From Lachnospiraceae bacterium (GTDB lineage: Bacteria; Bacillota; Clostridia; Lachnospirales; Lachnospiraceae): 64,000 nucleotides of DNA. The notes beneath the pieces are model-generated. The model made no database searches, had not been told where the DNA came from, and worked only from the letters and a program-made list of their open reading frames with translations. Numbering within the stretch: the stretch's first letter is position 1; every line of letters begins with the position of its first letter. The stretch is from assembly GCA_910575035.1 (NCBI GenBank), contig CAJTDL010000001.1, positions 1-64,000 of the forward strand, in the 5' to 3' direction. Made by a program: the position numbers and the translations under genes. Below are positions 45,713 to 54,094 of this stretch, in pieces.

Positions 45713-46584
45713 GATACAATCATTCATGATAAGCACGATTCCTCTGTTAAGATAGTGAGCTATATTCAGCAGCAAGTGATTGCTGAGTTAAAAGCGGAAT
45801 ATCCGAAATATATCCAAGATACAAATATCTCATTACCATCCATTTTGGCAAAAATCAATGCTTTTACAAGACGCCAGTTTATCATCATTATTGATCAATG
45901 GGATTGCCTGTTCCGAGAGGATAAAAATAATGAAAGCTCCAAAAGGATTAAATTAACTTGCTCAGAGGATTGTTCAAAGGGACTCCGTCAGGAGCATTTT
46001 TACAGCTGGCTTATATCACGGGCATTTTACCAATTAAAAAGTATGGTACACAGTCAGCCCTGAATAACTTCAGGGAACATACCATGGCCAATCCAAGGCA
46101 GATGGCAGAGTATGTTGGTTTTACAGAAACAGAAGTAAAGGCTCTCTGCAAAGGACACAATATGCCATTTAAAGAAATAAAGAAATGGTATGACGGGTAT
46201 TTTTTTGAAAGAATTGGGTACGTTTATAGTCCGAATTCCGTAATTGAGGCAGTAGACAGCAGGGAATTTGGAAATTATTGGTCTGGAATAGAGGCTTATG
46301 AATCCCTGATGGCATATATAGCAATAGATTTTGATGGGTTAAGGCAATTGATTATAGATATGCTGGGAAGCCTAAGATGCCGTATTGACGTAGGGTTTTC
46401 CAAAGTGATATAACTTCGTTCCGCTCCGCAGATGATGTGATTATACTGCTGATTCATATGGGTTACTTAGCTTATGGCCATAAGGAAAAAGAAGTTTTTA
46501 TACCAAATGAGGAAGTGAGAAGCGCTTTTCTTCGGGCGGTTAAAAATGATGGATGATGTGGTTAAGGCGATCCATGCAGAATAG
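45713..46584 (+). pseudogene. AAA-ATPase-like/PD-(D/E)XK gene remnant, middle part
   Basis: Three consecutive frames give one protein of the AAA-ATPase-like family common in Lachnospiraceae: SYIQQQVIAELKAEYPKYIQ and FIIIIDQWDCLFREDKNN (Walker B region), then GAFLQLAYITGILPIKKYGT, EIKKWYDGYFF and SPNSVIEAVDSREFGNYWSG, then HMGYLAYGHKEKEVFIPNEE. Frameshifts fall near 45955 and 46385-46410. The P-loop N-terminus is absent. A C-terminal nuclease piece of the same gene type lies at 47885-48068, beyond an inserted cassette. Confidence 0.8.
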
Positions 46585-46597
46585 AAAAAGTTGAAAT

Positions 46598-46816
46598 AGG
46601 ATCAGATAGATAATTGTCATAATTATAGGCAAATTGAACTAAAAACATTGATATTTTTAGTTCAATTTTAACAAAAATGTAATTTCTTGTAAATAAAGAT
46701 GTATTTTTCCTTAAAACTGTGATACAATATTTTCAAGAAGAGCTATATTCAGTGCAAAATGGTTTTACTCCGTTTTACCTTTACAAAAAGATGAAGGCAC
46801 TGTATATGGTTCTTTT
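46598..46816 (+). repeat. promoter-hairpin repeat, copy 2
   Basis: The repeat starts at AGGATCAGATA, contains a first palindrome (TTGAACTAAAAA/TTTTTAGTTCAA, 46633-46664), then an extended -10 TGATACAAT and the hairpin arms GAGCTATATTCAGTGC/GCACTGTATATGGTTC. Fifteen of 16 inner stem positions pair. It stands directly upstream of the cassette at 46902-47887. Confidence 0.75.
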
Positions 46817-46901
46817 AAATTTATATGTGCTATCATATTATAATCAAAAGCAGAAAACTTAATTAGCAGTTATTAAACTTAATCTTAGGCAGGTTATCGG
46901 G

Positions 46902-47354
46902 ATGATTTATATTTATACGAATAAGCAGGATGCGGAGGATTGGATTTTGCAAAATGACTGGTATTTTAATTTGTATACCAGCAATGAAGAGTTTACAGAG
47001 AAGGATAAAGAGGTTATTTGGCAGATTGATTATGCAAAATTGACAGAAAATAAGCATATAGAAACAAAATATGGGCTAGGTACGGTGCGCAACCTATCCA
47101 GCGGATGTAAGACCTTGCTGAATGTGATGAAGAATCCAGGAAAAGTGGTCAATGCAGATGAATGTGGGAAAAATGTGCTGGATATGCTGTTTGCAATGGA
47201 TGGGATTCAGTTGCATATGTCCAGGCCAGAGGGGATTTATATTGGTGACAATATACAAATATGTTTTAATAGCACAAATATAGTAACAGGACGCAAAGGG
47301 TATGAACAGTGGTGGTCCGGGGAATATGCGCGGAGGGATGCAGATGATTTATAA
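46902..47354 (+). CDS. DUF4869-like protein
   Basis: A 150-residue soluble protein starting MIYIYTNKQDAEDWILQNDW. The central LSSGCKTLLNVMKNP, VVNADECGKNVLDMLF and C-terminal YIGDNIQICFNSTNIVTGRK segments resemble the DUF4869 family as I recall it (SGGVKTL and NASTCGDN-type motifs). No catalytic motif is apparent. Its stop overlaps the start of a P-loop ATPase gene by 11 nt, so the two are co-translated and probably act together. Confidence 0.6.
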   Translation: MIYIYTNKQDAEDWILQNDWYFNLYTSNEEFTEKDKEVIWQIDYAKLTENKHIETKYGLGTVRNLSSGCKTLLNVMKNPGKVVNADECGKNVLDMLFAMDGIQLHMSRPEGIYIGDNIQICFNSTNIVTGRKGYEQWWSGEYARRDADDL

Positions 47355-47754
47355 TACTATAGAATTTCGGGCAGATCCATTTTCCTATTTTTTGTCATTT
47401 ACTGACCAAATCACTCTGGTAAGGGGAGACAGTGCCACCGGAAAGACGTATCTTTACCAGATGTTAGAGGATTTGAAAATGACGAAGGAGTATCAGAAAC
47501 TAAAACTTTTTAATTATAAATCAGAGGAATTTCATAGCGATTTGAAAAAGTGCAGGGATAAATTTGTCGTGATTGATAGTGCAGATCTGCTTTTGGATGA
47601 TGCAGACAGAAATTTTATAAATTTTAATTCCGGCAATCAGTACATGCTTTTTGCGAGGAACTGTGATGGCTTGAACCTGTCTGCGCATAGTTTTGTGATT
47701 CTGAATGAGACAGATTATAAAGTGTCGCTACAGAAGGAGTTGGTTGGTGTATGA
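47344..47754 (+). CDS. small P-loop ATPase
   Basis: A 136-residue protein. LVRGDSATGKTYLYQMLED near residue 25 is a Walker A motif and KFVVIDSADLLLDDADR near residue 80 a Walker B-like strand. I start at ATG 47344, 6 nt after GGAGGG; upstream in-frame starts lack a site. It overlaps the DUF4869-like gene upstream and, by ATGA, the broken gene downstream. It is short for an ATPase domain, so it may act only as part of a complex with its neighbours. Confidence 0.7.
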   Translation: MIYNTIEFRADPFSYFLSFTDQITLVRGDSATGKTYLYQMLEDLKMTKEYQKLKLFNYKSEEFHSDLKKCRDKFVVIDSADLLLDDADRNFINFNSGNQYMLFARNCDGLNLSAHSFVILNETDYKVSLQKELVGV

Positions 47755-47887
47755 GATACATTTGGGCGGAAGATTCAGGCGCAGGGCTGCATTACTGGAA
47801 TTTGGTTAATAAATATATTTTCAAAATAAATATGTGGTGGAGAGTAAAGGCAGCAACCAGGGGATTCTGGAAAGTTATTATAAATAA
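47751..47887 (+). pseudogene. truncated TOPRIM-like protein gene
   Basis: Translation from ATG 47751 gives MRYIWAEDSGAGLHYWNLVN, with a conserved-looking Glu as at the start of TOPRIM domains. After a frameshift near 47825 it continues NKYVVESKGSNQGILESYYK and stops. The remainder is missing, replaced by the ATPase-family nuclease fragment. ATGA coupling to the ATPase gene suggests a former three-gene operon. Confidence 0.5.
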
Positions 47888-48068
47888 TGAGATTTTACTG
47901 AGCATTGCCATTGCCCTGGTATATTATACCGACTGCAAAGATTATATTTTTATACGGGAAATGCCCGCAGGAAATGGCTTTTCCGATATGGTTTTTCACT
48001 CAAAATGTGCCTCTTTGAGGCCAGTTTTAGTCCTGGAGCCGAAATGGGATAAAGCCGCTGCAGGATAA
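47885..48068 (+). pseudogene. C-terminal PD-(D/E)XK fragment of the AAA-ATPase-like gene
   Basis: LLSIAIALVYYTDCKDYIFI, REMPAGNGFSDMVF and PVLVLEPKWDKAAAG are the C-terminal nuclease domain of the AAA-ATPase-like family, with the D...ExK residues still readable (SDMVF, EPK). It would join naturally to the middle part ending near 46584, so the 1.3 kb between looks inserted. Confidence 0.75.
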
Positions 48069-48082
48069 AAAAGTCGGATTTT

Positions 48083-48302
48083 AGGATCAGATATATAATT
48101 ATCATAATTATAGGCAAATTGAACTAAAAATATTGATATTTTTAGTTCAATTTTTACAAAAATGTAATTTTTTGTAAATAAAGATGTATTTTTCTCTCAA
48201 ACTATGATACAATCTTTTCAAGAAGAATTATATTCAGTGCAAAATGGTTTTACTCCGTTTTACTTTTACAAAAAGATGAAGGCACTGTCTATGATTCTTT
48301 TT
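48083..48302 (+). repeat. promoter-hairpin repeat, copy 3
   Basis: Same organisation as copy 2: AGGATCAGATA, palindrome TTGAACTAAAAA/TTTTTAGTTCAA, TGATACAAT and hairpin arms GAATTATATTCAGTGC/GCACTGTCTATGATTC followed by seven T residues. One arm pair is T-A where copies 1 and 2 have C-G, a compensatory change. It lies directly after the nuclease fragment. Confidence 0.75.
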
Positions 48303-48695
48303 TGCTTGATAGGATTTATCCATTATTGCAGAAGCATGGTGTGGGTAGAGCCTATGCAGCCTTATAAAGAACAAATCGTATTATTTCAAAATTTGAATCC
48401 ATAAAGAGCTGCCCTAACACAAAGTACCATTTTGATTGGAAAAATGGAAAAAGGAAGAGTGCAGTAACGGTAAAATAAATTTTCACATAGTAATATTTAA
48501 CCAGAACAAGCTGGGAATAATAGGAATATCCAATTCCGATTGTTTCCCAGCTTGTTTCTATAAATTTTTCAGGAGGCTATTACAGTGGTTAAATATCAAT
48601 GTATCTTATTTTGCTAAATTCCTATATGCAAAACATTCATTTCAGAAAAAATTTTCCTAATATGTTTTAAGTCGACGGGATATGATGTACGAATA
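48303..48695. other. intergenic region with terminator-like hairpin
   Basis: No gene is supported. ACAAGCTGGGAA at 48506-48517 pairs with TTCCCAGCTTGT at 48544-48555 and encloses a second short stem (GGAAT/ATTCC). It may isolate the CRISPR operon from upstream transcription. Confidence 0.5.
48506..48558 (+). terminator. terminator-like nested hairpin upstream of cas10
   Basis: A 12-bp perfect outer stem (ACAAGCTGGGAA/TTCCCAGCTTGT) is followed by TTCT only, so termination strength is uncertain. Confidence 0.45.
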
Positions 48696-48724
48696 TTGTC
48701 GAAATTTAGCGGAATCTGTATAAT
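48696..48724 (+). promoter_or_regulatory. sigma-A promoter of the type III effector operon
   Basis: TTGTCG at 48696-48701, a 17-bp spacer and a perfect TATAAT at 48719-48724 form a strong vegetative promoter. It leaves a leader of about 140 nt before the cas10 start at 48872. Confidence 0.8.
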
Positions 48725-48871
48725 GTCATTAAATTCAATGGGAACACAATTACATACTGATAAATTACTGGATTTTTATGCTTTTTCTAAATTTATATAG
48801 CAAAAGGAATAAGTAGAATGAAAGTGGAATGAAAAAGGATTCGGACATAAGGGTACGGGAGGTATGGCAAA

Positions 48872-50899
48872 ATGGGATATGTAGGCTGGTGTTTTGAAAA
48901 GACAGGGAAAGGTGAGGAAACACAGGCAAAGAAGGAAGATGCCTTTTATTACTGGCAGGATTTGGTTACAAACACGCAATATTTCATTTCAATAGAGGAT
49001 TACAATCGCATTTATGCAGCTGGGAAAGAGGAGCTTGCGCAATGCTGGGAAGGCGATGATTTGAAGGGAATGGAGGAGGTCTTTTATGAACCTAAAGGGA
49101 CAGATGATATTTCCCTGTTTGCAGTGCTCCCTTATATGATGGAAGGGATGGAAAAATGTGTGAGGATTTGCGACCATGTCTGTTTTCGGACGGCATGCCT
49201 TTATGCATTGCGCTACGGTTCCATGAAGCGCAGTGCAGATATAGAAAGGGAAAAGAGAAAAGTTAGGATGCAAGGCCTTCTATGGGAATTTGTGAGTGGA
49301 GTAGGGGACTGCCCAGAATTGGAACAGGTAAAGCAGATGATGCAAAGCGTCGGCCAAGGAGCAGACTTTAACATTGCGCAGCATAAGGCGGATGTGGTAA
49401 AAGGCGGCACCGTCAAAATCAAGCAATATTACCTGGAGACAAATAAAATACCTGAAATCCAAGGAGCCAGCATATTGCTTGACACCGTAAACCTTAAAAA
49501 AATGCAAGAAGCCATTTGTCGGCTGCATATCAGGGAATCCCTTATCTATGCTGGGGGAGGGAAAATGATGGCGATACTTCCCGAAGGGTGTGGGGAAGAA
49601 ATCTGCCAGGAGATGGAACGCCTGGTGGAGAGGGAGACTGTCACAGCCTTATCTAATTTTTGCAGCCATCCATTTGAAATGGGGCGTTTGTTCCATGATT
49701 ACCAGGGAATTGTGGAAGAAATGGATTTGATTTTGGAGGAGCGCCAAGGCCTGCGCTGGGATTTCCGTACAGAGCCCCAGGTGGATTGGAGCCCCAAAGA
49801 AATGTTAAAAGGCACCGGATTCTGCCTAATGGAAAATAAGCGCGAGGATTTTTGCACCTCATGCCGGAACCGTTTCGCCATTGCAAAGCGTCGGCGGAAT
49901 GGGACGGAGGAGAAGCTGTGCCAGAGCTGCCTATATAAAAATCTGGCTGGCGGCAGGGATTCCAATAGCCGGGTTTATCAGGAGTATCGGGATTATGTAA
50001 GGGAAAAAAAGGGAGCAGAGGTTGAGGTCAGGGGCAATTCTTATCAAAAGCTGGAGGAAATTGCAGAGAATGGATTTATTGGAGTGATATATGGCGATGC
50101 CAACAGCATGTCCAAACAGATTAATAGCTTGGATTCCTTTCAGATGATGCGCTATTTCAGCCAGACTACTTCGGATGCAGTAAAAGATATTGTATTTGAT
50201 GCCCTTTATGAGAATCTTCAGCAGAAGCCCTCCTTTCGAATTATCGCGGTTGGCGGAGATGATATTTTTCTGATTGTCCCAGGGAAGCGCGCATTTGACA
50301 TAGCCTGTTCCATTGGGGAGCAATTCGACCAGCGTTTCCGCAATCGCTCTAAAGATGAGAACGGCATTACCATGTCTATGGGGGTCTGCATTACCCATTA
50401 TAATATGCCAGTGCAGTATTCCTTTGAAATTGCGCAGAAGCTATTGAAGTCAGCAAAACAAAAGGCATGGGAGGAGTGTGGGAAGGGCAATGTGACAGGC
50501 ACTCTGGATTGGATGGCTATTGAAAATGAAATGCCTGGAAGCGGCGATCTGGAGTTCCAGCGGAGGGGAGGGCAAGGCAAGCCCCGAAAGACACTGCGCC
50601 CCTATACCTGGAGCCAGGCAAAGGCTATGAAACGCTTCTTGAAGGCGGTGAAGGAGGAGAAATCCTTTGTGTTCCAGTTACGGCAGAGCTGGTACCAGCA
50701 TACCAAGGAAGAAGCAGAGCTGTTTTATGAATACCAGATATCCAAGAAAGAAAATACCAGCGTCCGCAGCGCTATGAATAGGCTTGCAGAGGGAATGGGC
50801 GGCAGGGCAGTGAAAAATAACATCCTATGCCAGGGGGAGGCATATTCTCCCTGGGTGGACGCAATTGAGATATGGGATTACATGGAGGGCATGGAATGA
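48872..50899 (+). CDS. cas10: Cas10-like large subunit with GGDD cyclase motif
   Basis: A 675-residue type III CRISPR large subunit. The zinc-ribbon (CTSC at 328-331, CQSC at 350-353) precedes palm domain 2, which carries VGGDDIFLIV with GGDD at 461-464, the cyclic-oligoadenylate synthase site. The GVIYGDANSMSKQIN strand and the TMSMGVCITHYNMP segment flank it as expected. No HD-nuclease motif is visible in the N-terminal ~130 residues, so DNase activity is probably absent. GGGAGG lies 9 nt upstream of the ATG. Its stop overlaps the next start (ATGA). Gene content downstream points to subtype III-D or a relative. Activation would normally follow target-RNA binding by the complex. Confidence 0.9.
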   Translation: MGYVGWCFEKTGKGEETQAKKEDAFYYWQDLVTNTQYFISIEDYNRIYAAGKEELAQCWEGDDLKGMEEVFYEPKGTDDISLFAVLPYMMEGMEKCVRICDHVCFRTACLYALRYGSMKRSADIEREKRKVRMQGLLWEFVSGVGDCPELEQVKQMMQSVGQGADFNIAQHKADVVKGGTVKIKQYYLETNKIPEIQGASILLDTVNLKKMQEAICRLHIRESLIYAGGGKMMAILPEGCGEEICQEMERLVERETVTALSNFCSHPFEMGRLFHDYQGIVEEMDLILEERQGLRWDFRTEPQVDWSPKEMLKGTGFCLMENKREDFCTSCRNRFAIAKRRRNGTEEKLCQSCLYKNLAGGRDSNSRVYQEYRDYVREKKGAEVEVRGNSYQKLEEIAENGFIGVIYGDANSMSKQINSLDSFQMMRYFSQTTSDAVKDIVFDALYENLQQKPSFRIIAVGGDDIFLIVPGKRAFDIACSIGEQFDQRFRNRSKDENGITMSMGVCITHYNMPVQYSFEIAQKLLKSAKQKAWEECGKGNVTGTLDWMAIENEMPGSGDLEFQRRGGQGKPRKTLRPYTWSQAKAMKRFLKAVKEEKSFVFQLRQSWYQHTKEEAELFYEYQISKKENTSVRSAMNRLAEGMGGRAVKNNILCQGEAYSPWVDAIEIWDYMEGME

Positions 50900-51570
50900 G
50901 AAAAGTGGAGGTAGAGATTAGGCTCAAGATGCAGTTTTATGATGCATTCTTTTTTGGCGGCGGGACAGGAACAGGGATGATTCAGTCATACCTTTTGCGG
51001 GACATCCATGACTTCCCTTACATCTCAGGCGCAGCTTTGAAAGGGTGCATTGCGGAATATGCTGCAGCCCTGTCGCAGCTTTTCCCAGCGCTCAGCAATT
51101 GGGAGGGGATTTTTGGGACAAGCGGGGTACGGCAGGGTGCCATGTATTTTGAGAATGGCACCCTTATAAACCCATTATCATACCAGGGCATGCAGGACAA
51201 CCTTTTGGAATTAAGGACAGGGGTTTCCATCAATCCTTATACAAAAGCCAAAAAGGAGGGCCATCTATATACTATGGAACTTAGCGGGCAAGGGGGAAGC
51301 ATGGCTTTCCAGAGCTGCATTTACGGTTTTTTGGATGAAGATGCTTACCAAAGGGATGTTGCCCACCTTGTAGCGGCAGCCAGGCTTATTTTTGCCTTGG
51401 GCGGCAAGCGTTCTTCGGGCTTAGGGTGGCTGCAGTCACCCATAGAATGCCAGGTTCTGATAGGAAAAAGGGGGCAGGGGACAGATTTCCCAAGGCAGGA
51501 GCCCGTAAGCCCCAGTGAAATCAATAGGTGGCTGAAACAATGGATTGGAGGGAAGGCATGTACAGAATAA
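50896..51570 (+). CDS. Cas7-like RAMP protein 1
   Basis: A 224-residue RRM-fold RAMP. The N-terminal strand (VEVEIRLKMQFYDAFFFGGG), the YISGAALKGCIAEYA helix start and the glycine-rich loop GGKRSSGLGWLQ are Cas7/Csm3-type. The position of the Csm3 catalytic Asp reads Gln (GMIQSYLLRD), so RNA cleavage by this subunit is doubtful. I start at ATG 50896, which overlaps the cas10 stop and lies 6 nt after GGAGGG. It likely forms part of the crRNA-binding backbone. Confidence 0.82.
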   Translation: MRKVEVEIRLKMQFYDAFFFGGGTGTGMIQSYLLRDIHDFPYISGAALKGCIAEYAAALSQLFPALSNWEGIFGTSGVRQGAMYFENGTLINPLSYQGMQDNLLELRTGVSINPYTKAKKEGHLYTMELSGQGGSMAFQSCIYGFLDEDAYQRDVAHLVAAARLIFALGGKRSSGLGWLQSPIECQVLIGKRGQGTDFPRQEPVSPSEINRWLKQWIGGKACTE

Positions 51571-52790
51571 ATGCAGTCTTAAAATCCCCGCTTATGGTAG
51601 GGGGAAAAACATTGAATAGCAATTACCGGGAATCCAGGGATTACATACCAGGCAGCGTGCTCCGTGCAGCATATGCAAAAGCACTGGTTCAAAGGTGCAG
51701 CTGCAGCCAGACGCATTATTGGCTGGAATATAAGAGTCAAAGCCAGTGCATGGAATGTGAGTTTCAAACTGTGTGCAGGCGCTTTTCGGAAATTAAATTT
51801 CCTGCCTTATATCCCCTGGGCGGCATACCTTATCCCGCCACGGCAAGGAGGAAAAAGTATAGGGACAAAGACGAACTGGGCATTTACGATGTGCTAAAAA
51901 GCCGCCTGTCAGACCAGGGCAAAGCCAAAGGCGAGGCAGACTGGGAACGCCTGGAAGGAATCCATAAAGAGGGGCTCCCCATCAAGCTAATCCATTCTCC
52001 AATTACCAGGACAGCCATTGATTATCATCGCAATGCTGCCCAAGCTGGCGCCCTCTATACGCAGAATGCCATTTCCGAAAAGTATTTGGACAATTCCCAG
52101 GAGCTTGCAGATGTAGTATTTTCCGGAACGATGGAGCTATCGCCTGAAGAGGCAGAGGCATTGGAGCATATCAAGGTGCTGCATATTGGAGCAGATATTA
52201 CAAGAGGATTTGGCGTATGCCATATGTCTTGCAGGGAAATACCAGAAGATAGCACACCCAAACAGATAAAAACCAGGATCCAGAAATTTCAGGAGGGAAT
52301 GGATGGAACAAAGTCATATGTAGTTTTGGATCTCCTGACAGACGCATACCTGGGGTTAGAAGATATTTGGAAGGATGCAAAGCCCCAGGCGGGCATTTCC
52401 GATAAGCAGATACTGGACTCCCAAGGGCAAACAATATCTCAGGCGGATATCTCTGACAAGCAGATGTTGAATTTCTTGGAGAAAAAGATAGGGCTTTCTA
52501 CAGAAAAGTACAAGCTGTGCAAAGCTTACAAGTTCCAGGAAATCCTGAGCGGATTTGATACATCAAAAACAACGGAACAGGAAATGCGCAGGCAAAGCCA
52601 TCTGGTGGTGAAGGCCGGAGCAGTCTTTGCATACCAAGTACTGACAGAAAGTAATGATATAGAAGAATTATTACAACAAGAAAGAAAGGGTATAGGGGAG
52701 CAAACCCAGCACGGGTTTGGAAAAGTTCGCATATGCGACAGCTTCCACACACAATACGATGCCCGAAAGGGGGACAGCCATAATGGATAA
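51558..52790 (+). CDS. csx10: Csx10-like RAMP protein
   Basis: A 410-residue RAMP resembling Csx10, the Cas5-like subunit typical of subtype III-D. RESRDYIPGSVLRAAYAKAL is the conserved early motif. A Cys-rich insertion (CSCS, CMECEF, C near residue 72) and LYPLGGIPYPATARRKK follow; the glycine-rich loop is ADITRGFGVCHM. Residues ~270-330 contain a duplicated DKQ(I/M)L motif linked by Ser/Gln-rich sequence. I start at ATG 51558, 5 nt after GGAGGG, overlapping the upstream gene by 13 nt. Proposed role: capping the crRNA 5' end (from Cas5-like family knowledge). Confidence 0.75.
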   Translation: MYRINAVLKSPLMVGGKTLNSNYRESRDYIPGSVLRAAYAKALVQRCSCSQTHYWLEYKSQSQCMECEFQTVCRRFSEIKFPALYPLGGIPYPATARRKKYRDKDELGIYDVLKSRLSDQGKAKGEADWERLEGIHKEGLPIKLIHSPITRTAIDYHRNAAQAGALYTQNAISEKYLDNSQELADVVFSGTMELSPEEAEALEHIKVLHIGADITRGFGVCHMSCREIPEDSTPKQIKTRIQKFQEGMDGTKSYVVLDLLTDAYLGLEDIWKDAKPQAGISDKQILDSQGQTISQADISDKQMLNFLEKKIGLSTEKYKLCKAYKFQEILSGFDTSKTTEQEMRRQSHLVVKAGAVFAYQVLTESNDIEELLQQERKGIGEQTQHGFGKVRICDSFHTQYDARKGDSHNG

Positions 52791-53226
52791 AGAACTGCGT
52801 TTTTCAGCCGAACGAGTGCTGAAGAGGGAAACGAACCGCATATTAAATGAAATTGGGCATTTAATGGATGAGGACGGGGTTGGGAGAGCAATTGCAGATG
52901 GAAATGAACAAAAGGGGAATAGACAATTTAAAAACCTTATGGATGCCACAGAGGAGGCTTCTTGTATCGAGGAGCTCTTGCTGTTTATTGCTTATCAGGA
53001 ATCTAAAGGGGGGGTTTGGAAAAAGCGGTGTATCAATGGAAAAAGCATTGCGGTCAATGTGACAAACTCTTTTATGAAAGTACAGGATGAAGTGTATGGC
53101 CTTATAGGGGAAGAGAATGATGCCAGTAAAATCAGTGTGGATGATGAAAGGGAATTGCGCTTGGAAATTGCAGTAAAATATCTGGGGTATTTATTTTGGA
53201 AAGTGCATATTGTGAGCAAGAATTAG
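52783..53226 (+). CDS. small helical protein, probable Cas11 subunit
   Basis: A 147-residue, predominantly helical protein overlapping the csx10-like gene by 8 nt (TAATGGATAA). FSAERVLKRETNRILNEIGH and NVTNSFMKVQDEVYGLI are charged helices. It has the size and position of the Cas11 (Csm2-like) small subunit in type III operons, which lines the minor filament against target RNA. Cas11 proteins are poorly conserved, so the call rests on context, length and predicted helicity. An upstream in-frame ATG at 52717 has no site. Confidence 0.6.
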   Translation: MDKELRFSAERVLKRETNRILNEIGHLMDEDGVGRAIADGNEQKGNRQFKNLMDATEEASCIEELLLFIAYQESKGGVWKKRCINGKSIAVNVTNSFMKVQDEVYGLIGEENDASKISVDDERELRLEIAVKYLGYLFWKVHIVSKN

Positions 53227-53246
53227 TGAAGGGAGCGTAGGGAAAG

Positions 53247-54050
53247 ATGTTTCATAAGTTTGTAAACAGGTACATAATAGAAGGGGAATTGGTTGCAGCC
53301 ACAGCACTGCATATTGGGGCAGCAAAAGATGAATTTCGACCAAATGGCTGTAAAAACCCATTTTTCCGAAATGCCAGCGGCTTACCGCTGATCCCAGGGT
53401 CTTCGCTAAAGGGGGCTATGCGGAGTTTTCTGGAACAGTACCTTTCAAGCGAGGCGGGCAAAGAAGAAATTCCGAAGAACATAATATACCGTAGCGGGAT
53501 ATGCAATGAGGAAAGCCCTTGTATTGACTTGAAAGCGGGCGGGAAATTAGAGGAGTTTTTTAATAGTAAAAAGCCAGATGCCCCCAAAAAATTGTCAGAT
53601 TATTTATTTGGGGCTCCAGGCGCAAAAGAAAAAGGAAAACTATGTATTGTATGCAGGCTTTTTGGTTCACCATACAGTGCAGCAAAACTCAGCATCAGGG
53701 ATGCAAGGGTCATAGAAAAAACTTTTCACAGGGAGTTTGAGATTCGTAGCGGCGTTGCCATCGACAGGAATTTTGGGACAAGCGCCATTGGCAAGAAATT
53801 TGAAACAGAAGTTGTGCCAGAAGGGACAAGATTCTCCTTCCAGGCAATTTTAGAAAATGGGGATGCTACAGAATGGAAGATCGTACAGCAGCTGATTAGG
53901 GCAATGGAATTGGGGTTGATTCCCATTGGAGGCATGAAATCCAGAGGTTTGGGGGAGATGCGGATAGAAGGTGCCAAGTATCAGGATATTAATGGAAATA
54001 ATATAGCAGAGTATTTAACGGGAAAGATTATAGAATTCCAAGAATTATAG
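53247..54050 (+). CDS. Csm3-like Cas7 RAMP protein 2
   Basis: A 267-residue Cas7. It has the full Csm3 pattern: ALHIGAAKDEF, LPLIPGSSLKGAMRSFLEQY, CIVCRLFGSPYSAAKLSIRD and the loop IGGMKSRGLGEMRIEG. The residue aligned with the Csm3 catalytic Asp (usually in V-D-(S/N)-P) is Lys here (GCKNPFFRN). It is likely a backbone subunit binding crRNA without cutting target RNA, although an Asp earlier in the loop (KDEF) could substitute. Located 20 nt after the small-subunit gene. Confidence 0.85.
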   Translation: MFHKFVNRYIIEGELVAATALHIGAAKDEFRPNGCKNPFFRNASGLPLIPGSSLKGAMRSFLEQYLSSEAGKEEIPKNIIYRSGICNEESPCIDLKAGGKLEEFFNSKKPDAPKKLSDYLFGAPGAKEKGKLCIVCRLFGSPYSAAKLSIRDARVIEKTFHREFEIRSGVAIDRNFGTSAIGKKFETEVVPEGTRFSFQAILENGDATEWKIVQQLIRAMELGLIPIGGMKSRGLGEMRIEGAKYQDINGNNIAEYLTGKIIEFQEL

Positions 54051-54094
54051 GTAAAAGCACATAAATGGCAAATAGATAAAGAGGTGGTAAAACT

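Noticed and set aside
48204-48660. Short plus-strand frames after repeat copy 3
   Set aside because: They overlap the hairpin repeat and the terminator-like stem and lack start signals.
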